Assembly: GCA_001630475.1 (NCBI GenBank)
Contig: KV419480.1
Coordinates: 1 to 36,852 of the forward strand
From: Sistotremastrum niveocremeum HHB9708
Taxonomy: Eukaryota; Basidiomycota; Agaricomycetes; Sistotremastrales; Sistotremastraceae
Direction: 5' to 3'
Length of the DNA stretch: 36,852 nucleotides
Part shown: in pieces, positions 1 to 10,729 of the stretch
Position numbering within the stretch: position 1 is the stretch's first letter
Layout: each line of letters starts with the position of its first letter
Position numbers and translations under genes: made by a program
The notes under the pieces: model-generated
Told to the model about the DNA's origin: nothing
What the model saw: the letters and a program-made list of their open reading frames with translations, nothing else
The model's database searches: none

Positions 1-1504
1 GCGGCCGGTTGCCTTACCGGGAAACCCCGGGTGTGATTTGGCGCTGTGATTCGGTCGGAGCCCGGAACCGAATCACGCGTCTCGTCTATAGACCTCTACC
101 CCTTGATTTGCTATCTTCCCCGATATGCAACGGATGCATCCATTAAACCGGACCCTGAAGACAGTCTGCCGTTGTGGGACAACGTCACTCATTCTCGGGC
201 TCCCGTCGTTCCACCCTTCGGTGTCGACTCCTTGAAGAATGAATCCGAGACTCCGAACGGCCCCCAGCGGAGAGGCACCATTTTTCAACCCGAGCAAGCT
301 CTTCCTCGAGTCTCTACAGACGTCCCGCTTCTTCCAGCCAGAATACCACCCCGAACGACTTTCTATGACTATCTCCCTATTTTTCTTTTCTTCAAGCCGA
401 TTCTCACGATCTTTCGCGGCACACGATATACAGAAGATAGACGAGACGGGGCAGGACGTAAGAAAGCCGCTCGGCCGGTCGAATCTAACGTTCCATTGGA
501 AATATCCTTGTTTTTGAGTTCCTACACGGCATGGTTACTGAAAGAGGATCTAGTCAAACCCGCTATCGCTACTGCGCTGATAAACACTCTGACGGTCTTG
601 CAAGATACTGTTGCTAACTTAGACCGCGTCCGCACAACACCGATTCCATTCGCATATCAGGCACACCTGCGAACAACCATGTGGTACGTCTATCAAAGAA
701 TCGAGTTTTTCACCTCCTCTCCGCCAAACGGCATGATGACCGTCTGGTCTGGACAGGATCTATCTGTTCTTACTCCCTGTATGAACTTATTTCTCAAACG
801 GGGACCTTGATTGACGGAGGAGAATATCTCAAGTTTCAGATTTATGCCTCGTTCAAGTATCTGACAATCCCGTCTGTTCTGTTCTCACATGATATATGTC
901 TCACTCATTAGTTGTTGCTGACTGGTAGGGCGACTGCTTTCGCTTCTTTTCTTCTTATGGGGTTCTTGGAGATCGGACAAGAGATGTGAGTTGCGTCCCT
1001 CGATGTGGCATCAATACTCCGAGGCTTGTGCCTATGCCGACCGGCGTTGATTTGGTTTGAATTGATCTTCCTAGAGAAAATCCATTCAACTATGACCTGA
1101 ATGATCTCGGTAGGCTAGACCTGAAGTGACAATTAAGTCCGGAGCTAACCATAATTCTTTGAAGACTTGGACGCCTTTTGTCTTACCATTGAGCGAGAGC
1201 TGGCGGAAATCACAGCGGTACGTGGTCACGATGGCACGTTGTGCCTGTCTGATGAAAACTGACGCGTACGCAATTATCGTGTATTGATTGGTGCCGGAAG
1301 CATTCGGCATCTGACCCGTCCTCTTTCCTATTCAACTCTTTCAATCAACCATTCGCACCGACAGATAGGAGGAACGTGGAAGAAATTCTGGCGGATTCTA
1401 AGCACGCATATCATCTCCCAGATTCGGGGATGATGCATGTACAGAGGACACTTCTTGGATGTTGGAGAGAGATAGATGAAGTGACCAGGCACAAGGCGAG
1501 GTAG
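1..1504 (+). CDS. Bestrophin-like (UPF0187) anion channel, 3' part of gene
   Basis: Partial gene; its 5' end lies before the window. Deduced exons: <1-30, 92-683, 757-778, 834-871, 929-985, 1075-1109, 1165-1217, 1301-1504 (stop TAG), all on GT-AG introns with matching phase. Fungal members of the bestrophin/UPF0187 family are multi-pass membrane proteins thought to conduct anions. Recognisable blocks, in order: DLYPLICYLPRYA, VESNVPLEISLFLSSY, TTPIPFAYQAHLR, LTIPATAFASFLLMGF, GFLEIGQEIENPFNYDLNDL and NQPFAP. TTPIPFAY and EIGQEIENPF-YDLNDLDLD are the family signature. The blocks appear only after splicing, so the long open frame from 46 to 810 misstates the protein: its first 46 nt are intron and its tail is out of frame. 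The C-terminal exon adds a charged tail ending HKAR. Membrane location and channel role come from family knowledge; substrate is unknown. Confidence 0.85.
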
Positions 1505-3073
1505 CTTTAGTAGTCAAGCGATCTCTCGCTGCCAAACGGGGCTCATCCCGGTCCTGCTAGCCGGTCGAGCTTTTTGCTTCCGCAGCCCGGCTAAGCCGGC
1601 CACTGAGTCGCGGGACCAAACGCGGAATAGCATGTAATTTGCGTGGAGTGTATTGAAAGGTCCCTCCGAGCTTGCCAAGCCTGGCTCCGTTAGACAACGA
1701 CCAGACTTATGAGAGGGCCGCTGTTACACTAGCTGGGAAAATATCAGGGGAGGTCAAGTAATAGGAGCCCGCTAATTCGTCGGAACATTGATGTGCATGA
1801 TCTAATAAATTCGAAAGCAGTGCATTCACCTCTGAGATGAGCGTGATTCATTGAACATTTGATTGGAAAACTTATCGAGGGGATACAAGCGTGGAAAGAG
1901 CAATGAAAGTCTTTGAGCCATATCTGCGTGTCACCCACAAATGGATAACAAGCTCGTGGGAAATCAGAAACTTCATTACGAGATGCGATTAGCCGATTAA
2001 TTCCGCCTAACGGATCAGACAACAAACTCGAACGCGCTCATCGGCCAACACCCGCGATTCGTCGTCTCCCAATAGTCGACAATCGACACCGTGCTCTTTC
2101 AGTCTATCCTCAAACCACTCCGTATTCAGCCTTGCCACTGACTCCGACGGCCGCCTGTTTCGTGCGAATCTTTGACTGGCTGGTTTTCACTTAACAAAGA
2201 CTTTGCCCAGATCTCCGGGCTTCTGAGAAGGCGCAGAAGGGATTCATGACGCTGGCGCCGTCTGACACGAGTCTGACGAGTCATGTCGGCCAAAAAATGA
2301 CAGCATCTTGATGCTAGAGCATGGATATGCCTGCGGGACGACGTACCACACCTTCCCTACAGGGGCCTCCAATCAGTTTGACCCTGCAACGATATTGGCG
2401 CAGTCGGCGTTTCCGATTGTCGACGCCCATAGATGGTACCGGAACTGCGAGAGCTGTACTTGTATACAAGGTTGTAACAAGGCCTTATCTTGGCTTCGGC
2501 TTGTGTAGCGAGGCCCCTCTATTGGTCGTTCGTCCGCTTCTTGAGAAGAGCTCCCAGCTCTTCGGGCGCCGCTATCCTGAAGATCGCCCTTTTGCACGAA
2601 AAGGTCGTCGAATGGAAATATGCTGGAAGTCAATGCACCTGACCCAACAAGACTATTGCTATTGAGGTACCTGCAGGGCCGCATGGCGTCGGTCGCTTTG
2701 TAGAATCAGAAAGACATCGAGCGGGCATCAGGACAGCCATATTTTCATGTGTCAAGCATGTCAAGGCGAGTGTCGGATCGCTCATATGTACATGTCTTGT
2801 CTTAAATTCCTTCAGAAGGGATAGCATTGAGTGCCGCATAGATTCGTAGGCGTCCAGGGGTGTCAACCTGTGCCTCCGCGTAATTGCAAAGTTGATCTGA
2901 ACGCTGCATTCCCCAACCGAAGCAAAAAAGGTGTGGTACAGATGCGCTAACGGAAATCGAAAACGCCTGTCCGGAATTCATATTCCTTCTATTATATAAA
3001 CGTAGAGATGCGTTTGGGAGAAGCAACGCTCTTCGTAGTGTTTTCCCGCCCACTCCCCATTCCTCGTTTCCTC
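1505..3073. other. Intergenic region and laccase upstream region
   Basis: Between the bestrophin-like stop and the laccase start I find no frame with a recognisable motif or a believable exon chain on either strand. The small frames at 1744-2025 (-), 2308-2665 (+) and 2630-3053 (-) have no family resemblance. The last few hundred bases must hold the laccase promoter. Confidence 0.5.
2992..3000 (+). promoter_or_regulatory. TATA-like box of the laccase gene
   Basis: TTATATAAA lies 74-82 nt upstream of the laccase ATG at 3074, a usual distance for a fungal TATA element. The leader between them is short and has no upstream ATG in good context except the in-frame one at 3008, which would spoil the signal peptide. 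Confidence 0.5.
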
Positions 3074-5626
3074 ATGCATCTCACCCATAGTCTCTCCTTC
3101 CTACTCTCTTTCGTCACCACGGTGTTTGCTGGGACCACGTTCAAAACCTTGACTGTGACTGATGCTACCATCTCCCCCGACGGCTTTAGTCGCACGTAAG
3201 TCGTTAACCTATCGTTTTATATATCGTATTGATAACAGTGCGACAGCGCTATAGTGACCAATGGGCAATACCCCGCACCCTTGATCACGGCCAACAAAGG
3301 GGATAACTTTGTGGTAGGTCTTCATTACATACACTTCGCAAGCTTTTTGTGTAACGGAATAATTCAACAGTTGACCGTCAACAATCATCTATCGGACCCG
3401 TCTATCCGGGAGAGCACCTCCATCGTGAGTTTCTTCGTAAGAACGACCTCTCTTCTACGTCTGATGATATCTTCCAGCATTGGCACGGATTATTCCAACA
3501 CCGAACCACTGCCAATGATGGTATGCATCCACCCCGCCTCGTTCTTACCCTCTGCTGACTTACATTCGGTCTAGGTGTTGCCATGGTCTCTCAATGTAAA
3601 TTCGATCGTCAAGTGGTTACTCTTTTCCTGACAGGTTATTACAGGTCCGATAGCCCCTGGTCATTCGTTCACCTATAGATTTGGCGGAGGTGGCCAAGCT
3701 GGGTGCGGAATTGTTTAGCCAACCACCCTCACCTTGACTATTGACATCTTCATGTAGCTCCTTCTGGTATCATAGTCATCTGTCTACACAATACTGTGAT
3801 GGTCTCCGGGGACCCTTGGTTATATATGGTAACCCTTTTATTTTCCACATGGTTAGCATCCCTTAACATTGATACATAGACCCTTTTGATCCTCAGAGGC
3901 ATCTGTATGACTTTGATGATGGTGAGTTGTTGACTCATACAATACTCGCTCAATTCTGATCAATTTACATGCAGCATCGACCGTCATAACCATCGGAGAC
4001 TGGTACCATCAAACTGCCGAAACGGCTTTCGCAGACCCGACTATCATAGCCCCGTGAGATAACCCAAATAGCCTTTTGCCTTTCCATCAAACTCACTATC
4101 TCGATTAGGACACCTGACTCGGTTGTTATCAATGGCAAGGCACGCTATGCTGGCGGTCCGAACACGCCCTTGTCGGTTATCGGACCCGTAATTCACGGCA
4201 AACGTTACCGCTTCCGTCTCATCAACATTTCTTGCTTGACCTATTTCACCATCCAGCTCGATGGTCATACCATGACCGTGAGTCAAATGGAGAATATTTG
4301 ACCGTTTATTAATCGTCTCTTTAGGTTATTGAAGCCGATGGTCAGGCTCATCAGCCCTACAATGTTGATTCACTTGTCATCTTCCCTGGTAAGTCCCGTT
4401 TGCCAACCAGTCAATAATCATCGTTGACTCTGTTATAGGACAACGTTATTCTGTCATTGTCACCGCCAATCAGGCTATCGGAAATTACTGTAAGTTGAGC
4501 CGTCACTGCGGGTTCGTGATAATCTGATAAGCGATTAGGGTTCCGCGCCACTCCTTCTCCTCAAATATCGAACTTCGCCTCGAGCAGTACTTTATTTCCC
4601 TCTACTCGACTTACTCTTTCTCACGTACCTTCAGCCGATCCGGGTCTCAACAATGCCGTTTTCCGCTACTTCGGCGCCTCGAACACCGAGCCGACCACAA
4701 CTCAAGCTACTAGCACTAACCCTTTGGTTGAGGCCAGCATGGTCCCTCTCGTCAACCCTGGAGCTGTGAGCCTTTCTAAATTCCATTTTCAATAGCGGTG
4801 CCCTTGACTTCTTTGACAGCCTGGCGGGTCGAACCCACCCGATGTTGCTTTGAATCTAGTCATCGGGTTAACTGTAAGTTGGGGCTTCAAGCGCCGTTAC
4901 ATGTTACTCAAGAGTCGTTAAACAGCTGCCAATGTGGACTGTAAACGGATTCTCTTTCACCCCTCCTTCCGTTCCGGTCTTGCTTCAAATTCTCAGTGGA
5001 ACCACCGCAGCACAAGACCTTCTTCCCGCAGGCGATGTCTATACCTTACCTCCCAACGCCGTAGTCGAGATTTCGATTCCAGATGCCGGCGCTATTACTC
5101 GCGCAGTTAGTATCGTATCCCTATATTATTGTTGTCACTCGGCTGATGTTTCTATATAGCATCCGTTCCATCTTCACGGGGTATGTTTGATGCCGAGAGT
5201 GAAAGCAACTCACACTGATTGTGTTTCTAGCACGCCTTCGATATTGTTCGTTCGGGAGGACAAACTGACTATAATTACATCAATCCACCTCGTCGCGACG
5301 TTCGTAATTCCTACACATTTTATGAGCTAGTTTCTTACTGCGTTACAGGTTGTTGCTATCCATGACGGTAATGTCACTTTCCGTTTCAAAACCGATAATG
5401 CCGGGCCCTGGCTTCTCCATTGGTAAACCTCTGACCTTTTATTCATGACACGGAACGCTCACTCTCGTTCTCCAGTCATATTGATTGGCATTTCAGCCAA
5501 GGCTTGGCTATCGTTTTGGCTGAAGATCCCGCCGGCATAGAGTCGGGTCCGAATTCCGCGATTCTTCCTCCCGGATACAATGACCTATGCGATATATACA
5601 ACGCACTGCCTGAGAGTGAGCAGTAA
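3074..5626 (+). CDS. Secreted laccase (multicopper oxidase), 19 introns
   Basis: Oxidises phenolic substrates with reduction of oxygen to water; secreted, used by basidiomycetes in lignin, pigment or developmental chemistry. Start at 3074 gives a signal peptide ([19 protein letters not shown]) before [18 protein letters not shown]. Twenty deduced exons give about 520 residues. All four copper-ligand segments are present: [45 protein letters not shown] and [13 protein letters not shown]. Several motifs are split by introns: the T1 cysteine codon is divided (TG at 5423, T after the acceptor), as is HPFHLHG/HAF. The residue ten after the T1 cysteine is Leu, the class 2 (medium-potential) type in the usual scheme. 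Some donors are weak (GTACTT near 4588, GTTAGT, GTTCGT); that near 4588 could be unspliced, adding about 20 residues in frame. The C-terminus is short after [14 protein letters not shown]. No frame damage seen. Confidence 0.93.
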
Positions 5627-6263
5627 GCGGGTGGGTTCTTAAAAAATTATCTCAAGGGTGATGTGTGTCCATGGACTGAAATCGGTAAATATTCAATATT
5701 TCGAAAACAAAATAGTCATTCCCTTCGATATTGTTGTAACTTTGCGCCTCTCAGTGTTTTCGGGATGTGATCATGGTGTCTTTTGTATAGGAAAACAGTA
5801 ATATTAATCTGTTGTCAACTGTTGCTATATGTTCTGCATGATTGCTTTTTAGCTTTAGGCTTGGCTTCCCCTTCGCCTCAAGTTCCTGAACGGCATGACA
5901 TCAGAGGAGCGTCGAATATTTCACGAAAAGAAGTTGCAGGCAAAAAAAAATCATACAATTGGTCGCGGTACAAATTATTCTGCAGCGTCGACCATGTATT
6001 GTCGAAAGCGCTGACCAAAAAAAGGCATCAAATCATCCACTTTCCGTAAAATCACCACATCCGACATTGCCACTAAAAGCTGCAGCTTTTCTACCACAGC
6101 TTCTTCATGACTCAAACCATTTGAAAGCCTGATACGTGGCAAAAGGTAGGGTATAAAGTTGAAGGTTAAGGTTGAATAAGAGGGTAAAGAGAAGAAAAGA
6201 GAAGAAATTCATAGAACGGTCCTTATATTAAGAAGTGGTTATGACAATCGGCGAGTCGGGTCC
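5627..6263. other. Convergent 3' region between laccase and Pmp3 gene
   Basis: AT-rich non-coding DNA serving as 3' flank of both convergent genes. The open frame 5783-6049 (+) shows no motif. No repeat or RNA gene seen. Confidence 0.5.
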
Positions 6264-6754
6264 TCACATAGCGCCTTCGCTTCTTGAGATAATGTACCTG
6301 CAAAGGATTAATCGGTGTCAGGGAGATGTTGCAGGAGACGGTGGCGGATGCAGACCAAGCATGAATAACACCGGGAATCCAGCCCTGTCAAGCACGTGTG
6401 TCAGGGATGCAGACGGGCAGCTACCGCTGGAGGACTCACCAAAATCCAGAGCAAGATGTTAATCAGGAGATCTTCACAGCAAAAGGTTAACCATCATGTT
6501 GCGATAGCAGGAATGCGGGGTAAAGACGACTTACCAGCGCCGCATGCTCGTTCTGTTGGGGGCGATTGGTTAGTGAGACAAGATTGGGGACGCGTATGCA
6601 GCTCCGGTTGACTTACTGAGGAAGACGGGAATGGGGGGAATGAATCTACCCGATGACCAGTAAGATTTCATTCCTTGGTCGAATTGAATGAACGCTCTCA
6701 CATAGCAACGAAGTAGAGCAGGACGTCGTAGCCAGGCGAAACAACAGAAGTCAT
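6264..6754 (-). CDS. PMP3: Pmp3/RCI2-family small hydrophobic membrane peptide
   Basis: Six short exons on the minus strand join to a 64-residue protein starting MTSVVSPGYDVLLYFVAIF and ending HAWYIISRSEGAM. Core motifs of the UPF0057/Pmp3 family are all there: IPPIPVFL, KRACGADLLINILL and LGWIPGVIHAWYII. Two membrane segments are expected, about residues 9-27 and 35-55. In yeast Pmp3 is a plasma-membrane peptide that affects membrane potential and salt tolerance. The gene is nearly invisible to simple frame calling: exons are 10-60 nt and the introns supply most of the span. Start chosen at 6754 because it gives the family N-terminus; stop TGA at 6266-6264. Acceptor and donor sites are all GT-AG and phases agree. 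Length matches the family. Symbol is by family, not by proven orthology. Confidence 0.92.
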
Positions 6755-7267
6755 CTCTCAAAGGTTGGTGTTAACTGTTCGGTGCTCCTTATATGAGATC
6801 TAGCTGACTAGCAGGAAGACTGAGATACTGACGACTGGGGTAAAGGCTCGGATTGATGGCGGCGAAGGCCTGCTTGCGGTTGGCGTAATGGAGGAGGGTC
6901 GGAGTGTGAACCAAATTAGTCTAAAAGCGATGACGCAGTGTTGCCCCTATTCGGGAGGAAATATTTTTACACAATTTACCCAACAATTTATTGACACGAC
7001 AAGAGAGTTCCGTTTGACAGCAAAGTTATACAACAAGGAAACATAGGCGTCTGATAATACATAGGAGCAATATTGGAGTGAGATTTCTCCCGCGGCTGTT
7101 CATGAAGAACACACCCGAGAGTTAGGAGATAGGGAATGAGATGAGTACGAGAGATGAAACAGAATACAACGACAGGAAAATGATTAGCTGAGCACGAGTA
7201 TGAGCATTGAGAAGAGTCTTGAGAGGATCAGAACACTCACAATCCAAAGAATTGTTTATTTCCGAGA
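6755..7267. other. Upstream region of the Pmp3-type gene
   Basis: This 513-nt gap holds the Pmp3 promoter and the 3' flank of the gene that ends at 7268 on the same strand. A minus-strand stretch near 6840-6900 reads like protein (LLHYANRKQAFAAINPSLYP) but has no start or connected exon; I treat it as leader or chance. Confidence 0.45.
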
Positions 7268-9937
7268 CTATGCGCCAAATGATCCTTCCATCGATAGCAA
7301 ATCGCTCAAGCACCTTGCAACTTCGCCAACAGCTGCCTTCACGTTCTCTTTATCACTTTCTACCACTTTAGCCAAATACCTCCCCTCGAACCGATCCGGA
7401 TGCCACCTCAACAACTCTGCCTTGATTCGATCCTTTCGGCTCTTATCCCCGCTATGGTGAGGAGACAGAAGGAAAGCCGCAATCAAAGTCGAAGTCAACT
7501 GCTCCGGAGACGTGACGAGCTTATCGTTAAGCACAGGCCAAGGTATCGTCGCGAATCGTATCGTCGTATGAGCATTGAGACCCTGCCATCTGGCAACATA
7601 ATCTTGGAACGCGTCGATTATCTTCTTCTTCTGGGCAGCGGCGGATAGTCCTCCCGTACTTCCCAAATCAGAAGTCGCAGATGCCATGCGACGAGCCCTG
7701 AAACGTTCCTCTTCTTCACGTGCGCGTGCATAGTCATCCTCCGTATACTGAGGTGTCGATTTCTTCCCGGTGCTTGGACCGGAAGAATACGAAGATGACG
7801 AGCTGGTGAAACTAGGCCCAGCTTTAGGGGCGCTGGTACCATTGGTCGACTCGTTATGGTTGGGAGTAGAGGTCCGAGTACTGCTGCTGGTTCCTGGACC
7901 ACTCGTCGTCCTCCAGCCTGAAGGTGTGGGGCCGGTCGTAGCAGGCTTAGGAGGAGGTTTTGCCGATGCCGATGCAGAAGCCGACGCGGATGCTGAAGCT
8001 GAAGATGACGAAGCAGTGCTCGAAGAAGCCGGGGGTACTCTAGCCTGAGAACTGAAAGTAGAGCCGGTATTTCCATTTGCAGCTGCGGCCGAAGCGGAAG
8101 ATGTGCTAGCTCCAGGCGTGGAATTATGTTGACTGTAAGTCGAGCTGAATCCGTTTGTAGTGCTAGCGCCCGTCGCTCCAGCTCCAGAGGCCGAAGCTTT
8201 CCCGGTGCTACCACCAAAGCTGCTAGTCTTATTGGTGAAAGAGGTTCCATTAGGTGCTCCATTACTATAAGCGCTCGAAAAACTGGACGAAGCGGAAGGA
8301 TTGGGGTTGGATGAAGATGACGATGAAGACGAAAATGAAGACGAATTCGAATTTCTGAGCGTCGAACCAAAGCTTCCGCTTCCATTCTGACCAGCCATTG
8401 CTGCTGCAGCGGCACTCGCGCTCGAGCCTGTAGTATGGCTGCTGCCTGATCCCGTACCAGCAGTCGCCATACCTGCGTTTGCATTAGCGGAAGCATATGC
8501 ACTAGCACTGGCAGTGGATCTAAGACTCGGATTGCTTGTCCGTCTAGAATTAGAATATATGTTCGCCTGCGACCTCGCCTCCTCGCGGTGCAACCTCTCG
8601 GCCGCCATCTGGCTTTTGAGCTCGTCAGCTTTTCGCTCTTCTTCTCTCTGGTTGAACCGATTTTGTGCATCCTGGTGTTCTCTCAGGACCCGAGAGGCAT
8701 CGGGCTCTTTGGATTTTTGCCAAGACGGCGGTTGGGGAGGTGGGTGCGAAGCCGCTGCCGATGCTGACGACGTTCCAGCATGGATGGGAGGCGAGCTCGA
8801 CAGAACAGGTTTCGGGGCATGCGAAGTGAACGAGGATGGAGTGGTGGCATTGCTGCTGGACGTAGATGAAGACAAGGGAGGCACAAAAGTAGACTGGCCA
8901 AAAGAGCTTGCCGAAGAGGATGTACTGAACGCTGAAGCACCAGAGCTGGGTCTGTGGACGTTTGCTGCAGCTGCGGAGGCAGTGCTAGTATGAGGTGGGG
9001 CAGGAGGTGGAGTTGGTCTAAAGAATCCGTTCGTAGGAGGCGACGCCGATGCTGGGCTAGAGAAAGAGGTAGGGAGGGTAGCACTGCGATTTGGGACAGC
9101 TCTGGGCAGAGAAGGAGCTGACGCCGCGACGTTGGGCATGTGATCAGCAAATTTGGAAAAAGATGCAGCGGATCGTATCGAATAATTCGAAGTTTGGCGA
9201 TTTAGACCCCACGTGGCAGTGCCTGGTGGGAAGTTAGTGTTGACAGATGGACGTCGAACGGAGTTATAGACGCTGGGTGGGGGGTCCGGACGGAATCTTA
9301 TGTTGCCTTCTGTAACAGGGGGTCGGTACGCAGGTCGTGGAGGTGGTGGTGGCGGAGGCGGCGGAGGTGGGGGAGTAAATTCTTCTTCTTCAGTCTCTGG
9401 CTCATCTTCAGACTCGCTCTCTGCCCAACCACTGTGAAAAGTGTCGTACGGATGAGGGTTGTACTGTTCCTGTCGCGATGTGGGTCTGCTGGTGCGACGA
9501 GAAGAGGCGCCTTCGCGGGAAGGGGGTCTACTGACTGAACGACTGGTAGATGACGATCTGTCGCTCTTTGAGGGGGTGGAACTCGAAGACTGACCATAGC
9601 GAGCCCTGGCATTCTCTCTACGAATTTCGTTCATAATAGACTGTTGTTCCTTTACGAAGTCGTCGCTGGGCTCGATGTTGTTGACGCTCCAATTTCTCGC
9701 TTGGATCTCTGCCTGGATCAGTGCGGCAGTCTCCTCCTGATGGATACGAGAAAGCTCCTTCATCCCGCGAGAATACTCCCGGTACGCTTGTTCTCTATCC
9801 TGAGGATGCAGAGAGCCCCCGGAAATCTTTTCCCCGAGAGCGATCTCGAGCTCTTTTGCCTCCTCGCGGAACAATCGAGCCTGGGTCTCCCGGAGCTCTC
9901 TGACCCAGGGCTCGTCGGGTTGCAAGATGGTGGTCAT
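7268..9937 (-). CDS. Low-complexity protein with N-terminal coiled coil and C-terminal HPD module
   Basis: Intronless 889-residue frame. Residues 1 to about 115 are charged and helical (likely coiled coil: ETQARLFREEAKELEIALGE, later QQSIMNEIRREN). Next come Ser/Arg-rich sequence, an acidic stretch (ESESEDEPETEEEEF), a run of about twelve prolines near 190-200, then some 550 residues dominated by Ser, Ala, Gly, Asn and Thr. The last about 100 residues are ordered: TIRFATIPWPVL, then ELLRWHPDRFEGRYL. The WHPD[RK]F element with following helices resembles the C-terminal part of NFKBIL1-like proteins and a degenerate J domain; I infer a distant relation only. Repetitive Ser/Ala codons create long mirror frames on both strands (7618-8670 minus, 8514-8993 plus), which are shadows. 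Role unknown; possibly a scaffold or co-chaperone-like protein. Confidence 0.85.
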   Translation of the reverse strand: MTTILQPDEPWVRELRETQARLFREEAKELEIALGEKISGGSLHPQDREQAYREYSRGMKELSRIHQEETAALIQAEIQARNWSVNNIEPSDDFVKEQQSIMNEIRRENARARYGQSSSSTPSKSDRSSSTSRSVSRPPSREGASSRRTSRPTSRQEQYNPHPYDTFHSGWAESESEDEPETEEEEFTPPPPPPPPPPPPRPAYRPPVTEGNIRFRPDPPPSVYNSVRRPSVNTNFPPGTATWGLNRQTSNYSIRSAASFSKFADHMPNVAASAPSLPRAVPNRSATLPTSFSSPASASPPTNGFFRPTPPPAPPHTSTASAAAANVHRPSSGASAFSTSSSASSFGQSTFVPPLSSSTSSSNATTPSSFTSHAPKPVLSSSPPIHAGTSSASAAASHPPPQPPSWQKSKEPDASRVLREHQDAQNRFNQREEERKADELKSQMAAERLHREEARSQANIYSNSRRTSNPSLRSTASASAYASANANAGMATAGTGSGSSHTTGSSASAAAAAMAGQNGSGSFGSTLRNSNSSSFSSSSSSSSNPNPSASSSFSSAYSNGAPNGTSFTNKTSSFGGSTGKASASGAGATGASTTNGFSSTYSQHNSTPGASTSSASAAAANGNTGSTFSSQARVPPASSSTASSSSASASASASASASAKPPPKPATTGPTPSGWRTTSGPGTSSSTRTSTPNHNESTNGTSAPKAGPSFTSSSSSYSSGPSTGKKSTPQYTEDDYARAREEEERFRARRMASATSDLGSTGGLSAAAQKKKIIDAFQDYVARWQGLNAHTTIRFATIPWPVLNDKLVTSPEQLTSTLIAAFLLSPHHSGDKSRKDRIKAELLRWHPDRFEGRYLAKVVESDKENVKAAVGEVARCLSDLLSMEGSFGA

Positions 9938-10729
9938 TGCCGACTAGGGAAAGAGAAGAACGACGAGCTCTGTTGAAGAGCCAGCGTTGGTGATAATGTT
10001 GTTGGAAGAGGGAGGGGGAGATGTGGATGTGAGCGACGGTGTGCCCAGAATGCGGCTGAGTAGCCCTAAAGGGGGCCTCGTGGTGAGGCTTCGTTAAGTA
10101 CCGGGCGAGGAGGGCCGCGTGTTCGCTGTCCGCAACGACGAAGAGCACTTCACATGCCCGCGCTCATCGTTGGATGGGACGATGGAGACAGGCGGGGTGG
10201 GATGTAAGGATGGTTAAAGAGTCCGGCGTCGCGCATCATTTTGGTGGCCGACGCCACTAAATGATGGACAATAAATCGTGATCGTTCTGACAAAAACACT
10301 ATGAAACTAAACGCATTTGGAACAACATATTTTATTCACTTCCTGAACAAAAGTCGACCTTATCGGTATAATATCGAACGAATGATCGTCACTTTCGTCG
10401 GCCTCTTGCATGTTCACCGATTATCTATCTCGGCAAGTTATGGGATAAAGACACGTAAGAGTTGCAAGCGAGACCGCATTTCTCAGGGAATAAGCAAGAG
10501 GTGGATGTAACATGACACGAGGTCAAAGGCTTTCGGACAATGTCGGCTTTATCCAGATATAACTTTGATTGTTTCGAATCTTCTAGACCACAACATTACC
10601 ATGTGCTTGCACTGGTCTTTGGGGTCCGGGATGTCACGTGATTGAAAATTAAGTTGTACACTTTTCGTTTTGTACACTTTGTACACTTCGTAATTACCCC
10701 TATCTGAATTGATCTAGTTCCCACGACGC
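9938..10729. other. Gap between 889-aa gene and Helitron gene
   Basis: The first few hundred bases upstream of 9937 are the promoter side of the 889-aa gene. The rest approaches the 3' side of the Helitron, where its terminus is expected. No coding exon seen; a short-repeat cluster is listed separately. Confidence 0.5.
10655..10688. repeat. Three copies of TGTACACTT near the Helitron 3' side
   Basis: TGTACACTT occurs at 10655-10663, 10671-10679 and 10680-10688. TGTACA is self-complementary, so two adjacent copies can form a small hairpin (TGTACA, 3-nt loop, TGTACA). Its place about 45-75 nt beyond the Helitron stop fits a 3'-terminal hairpin of a Helitron, but a CTRR end directly after it is not evident. 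Confidence 0.4.

Noticed and set aside
46-810. 254-aa open frame as a complete protein
   Set aside because: Its first 46 nt are intron and its tail runs out of the true frame; only 92-683 is coding, as exon 2 of the bestrophin-like gene.
7618-8670. 350-aa minus-strand frame, and plus frames at 7770 and 8514
   Set aside because: Shadows of the 889-aa low-complexity gene; composition is mirrored repeats with no motif or start context.
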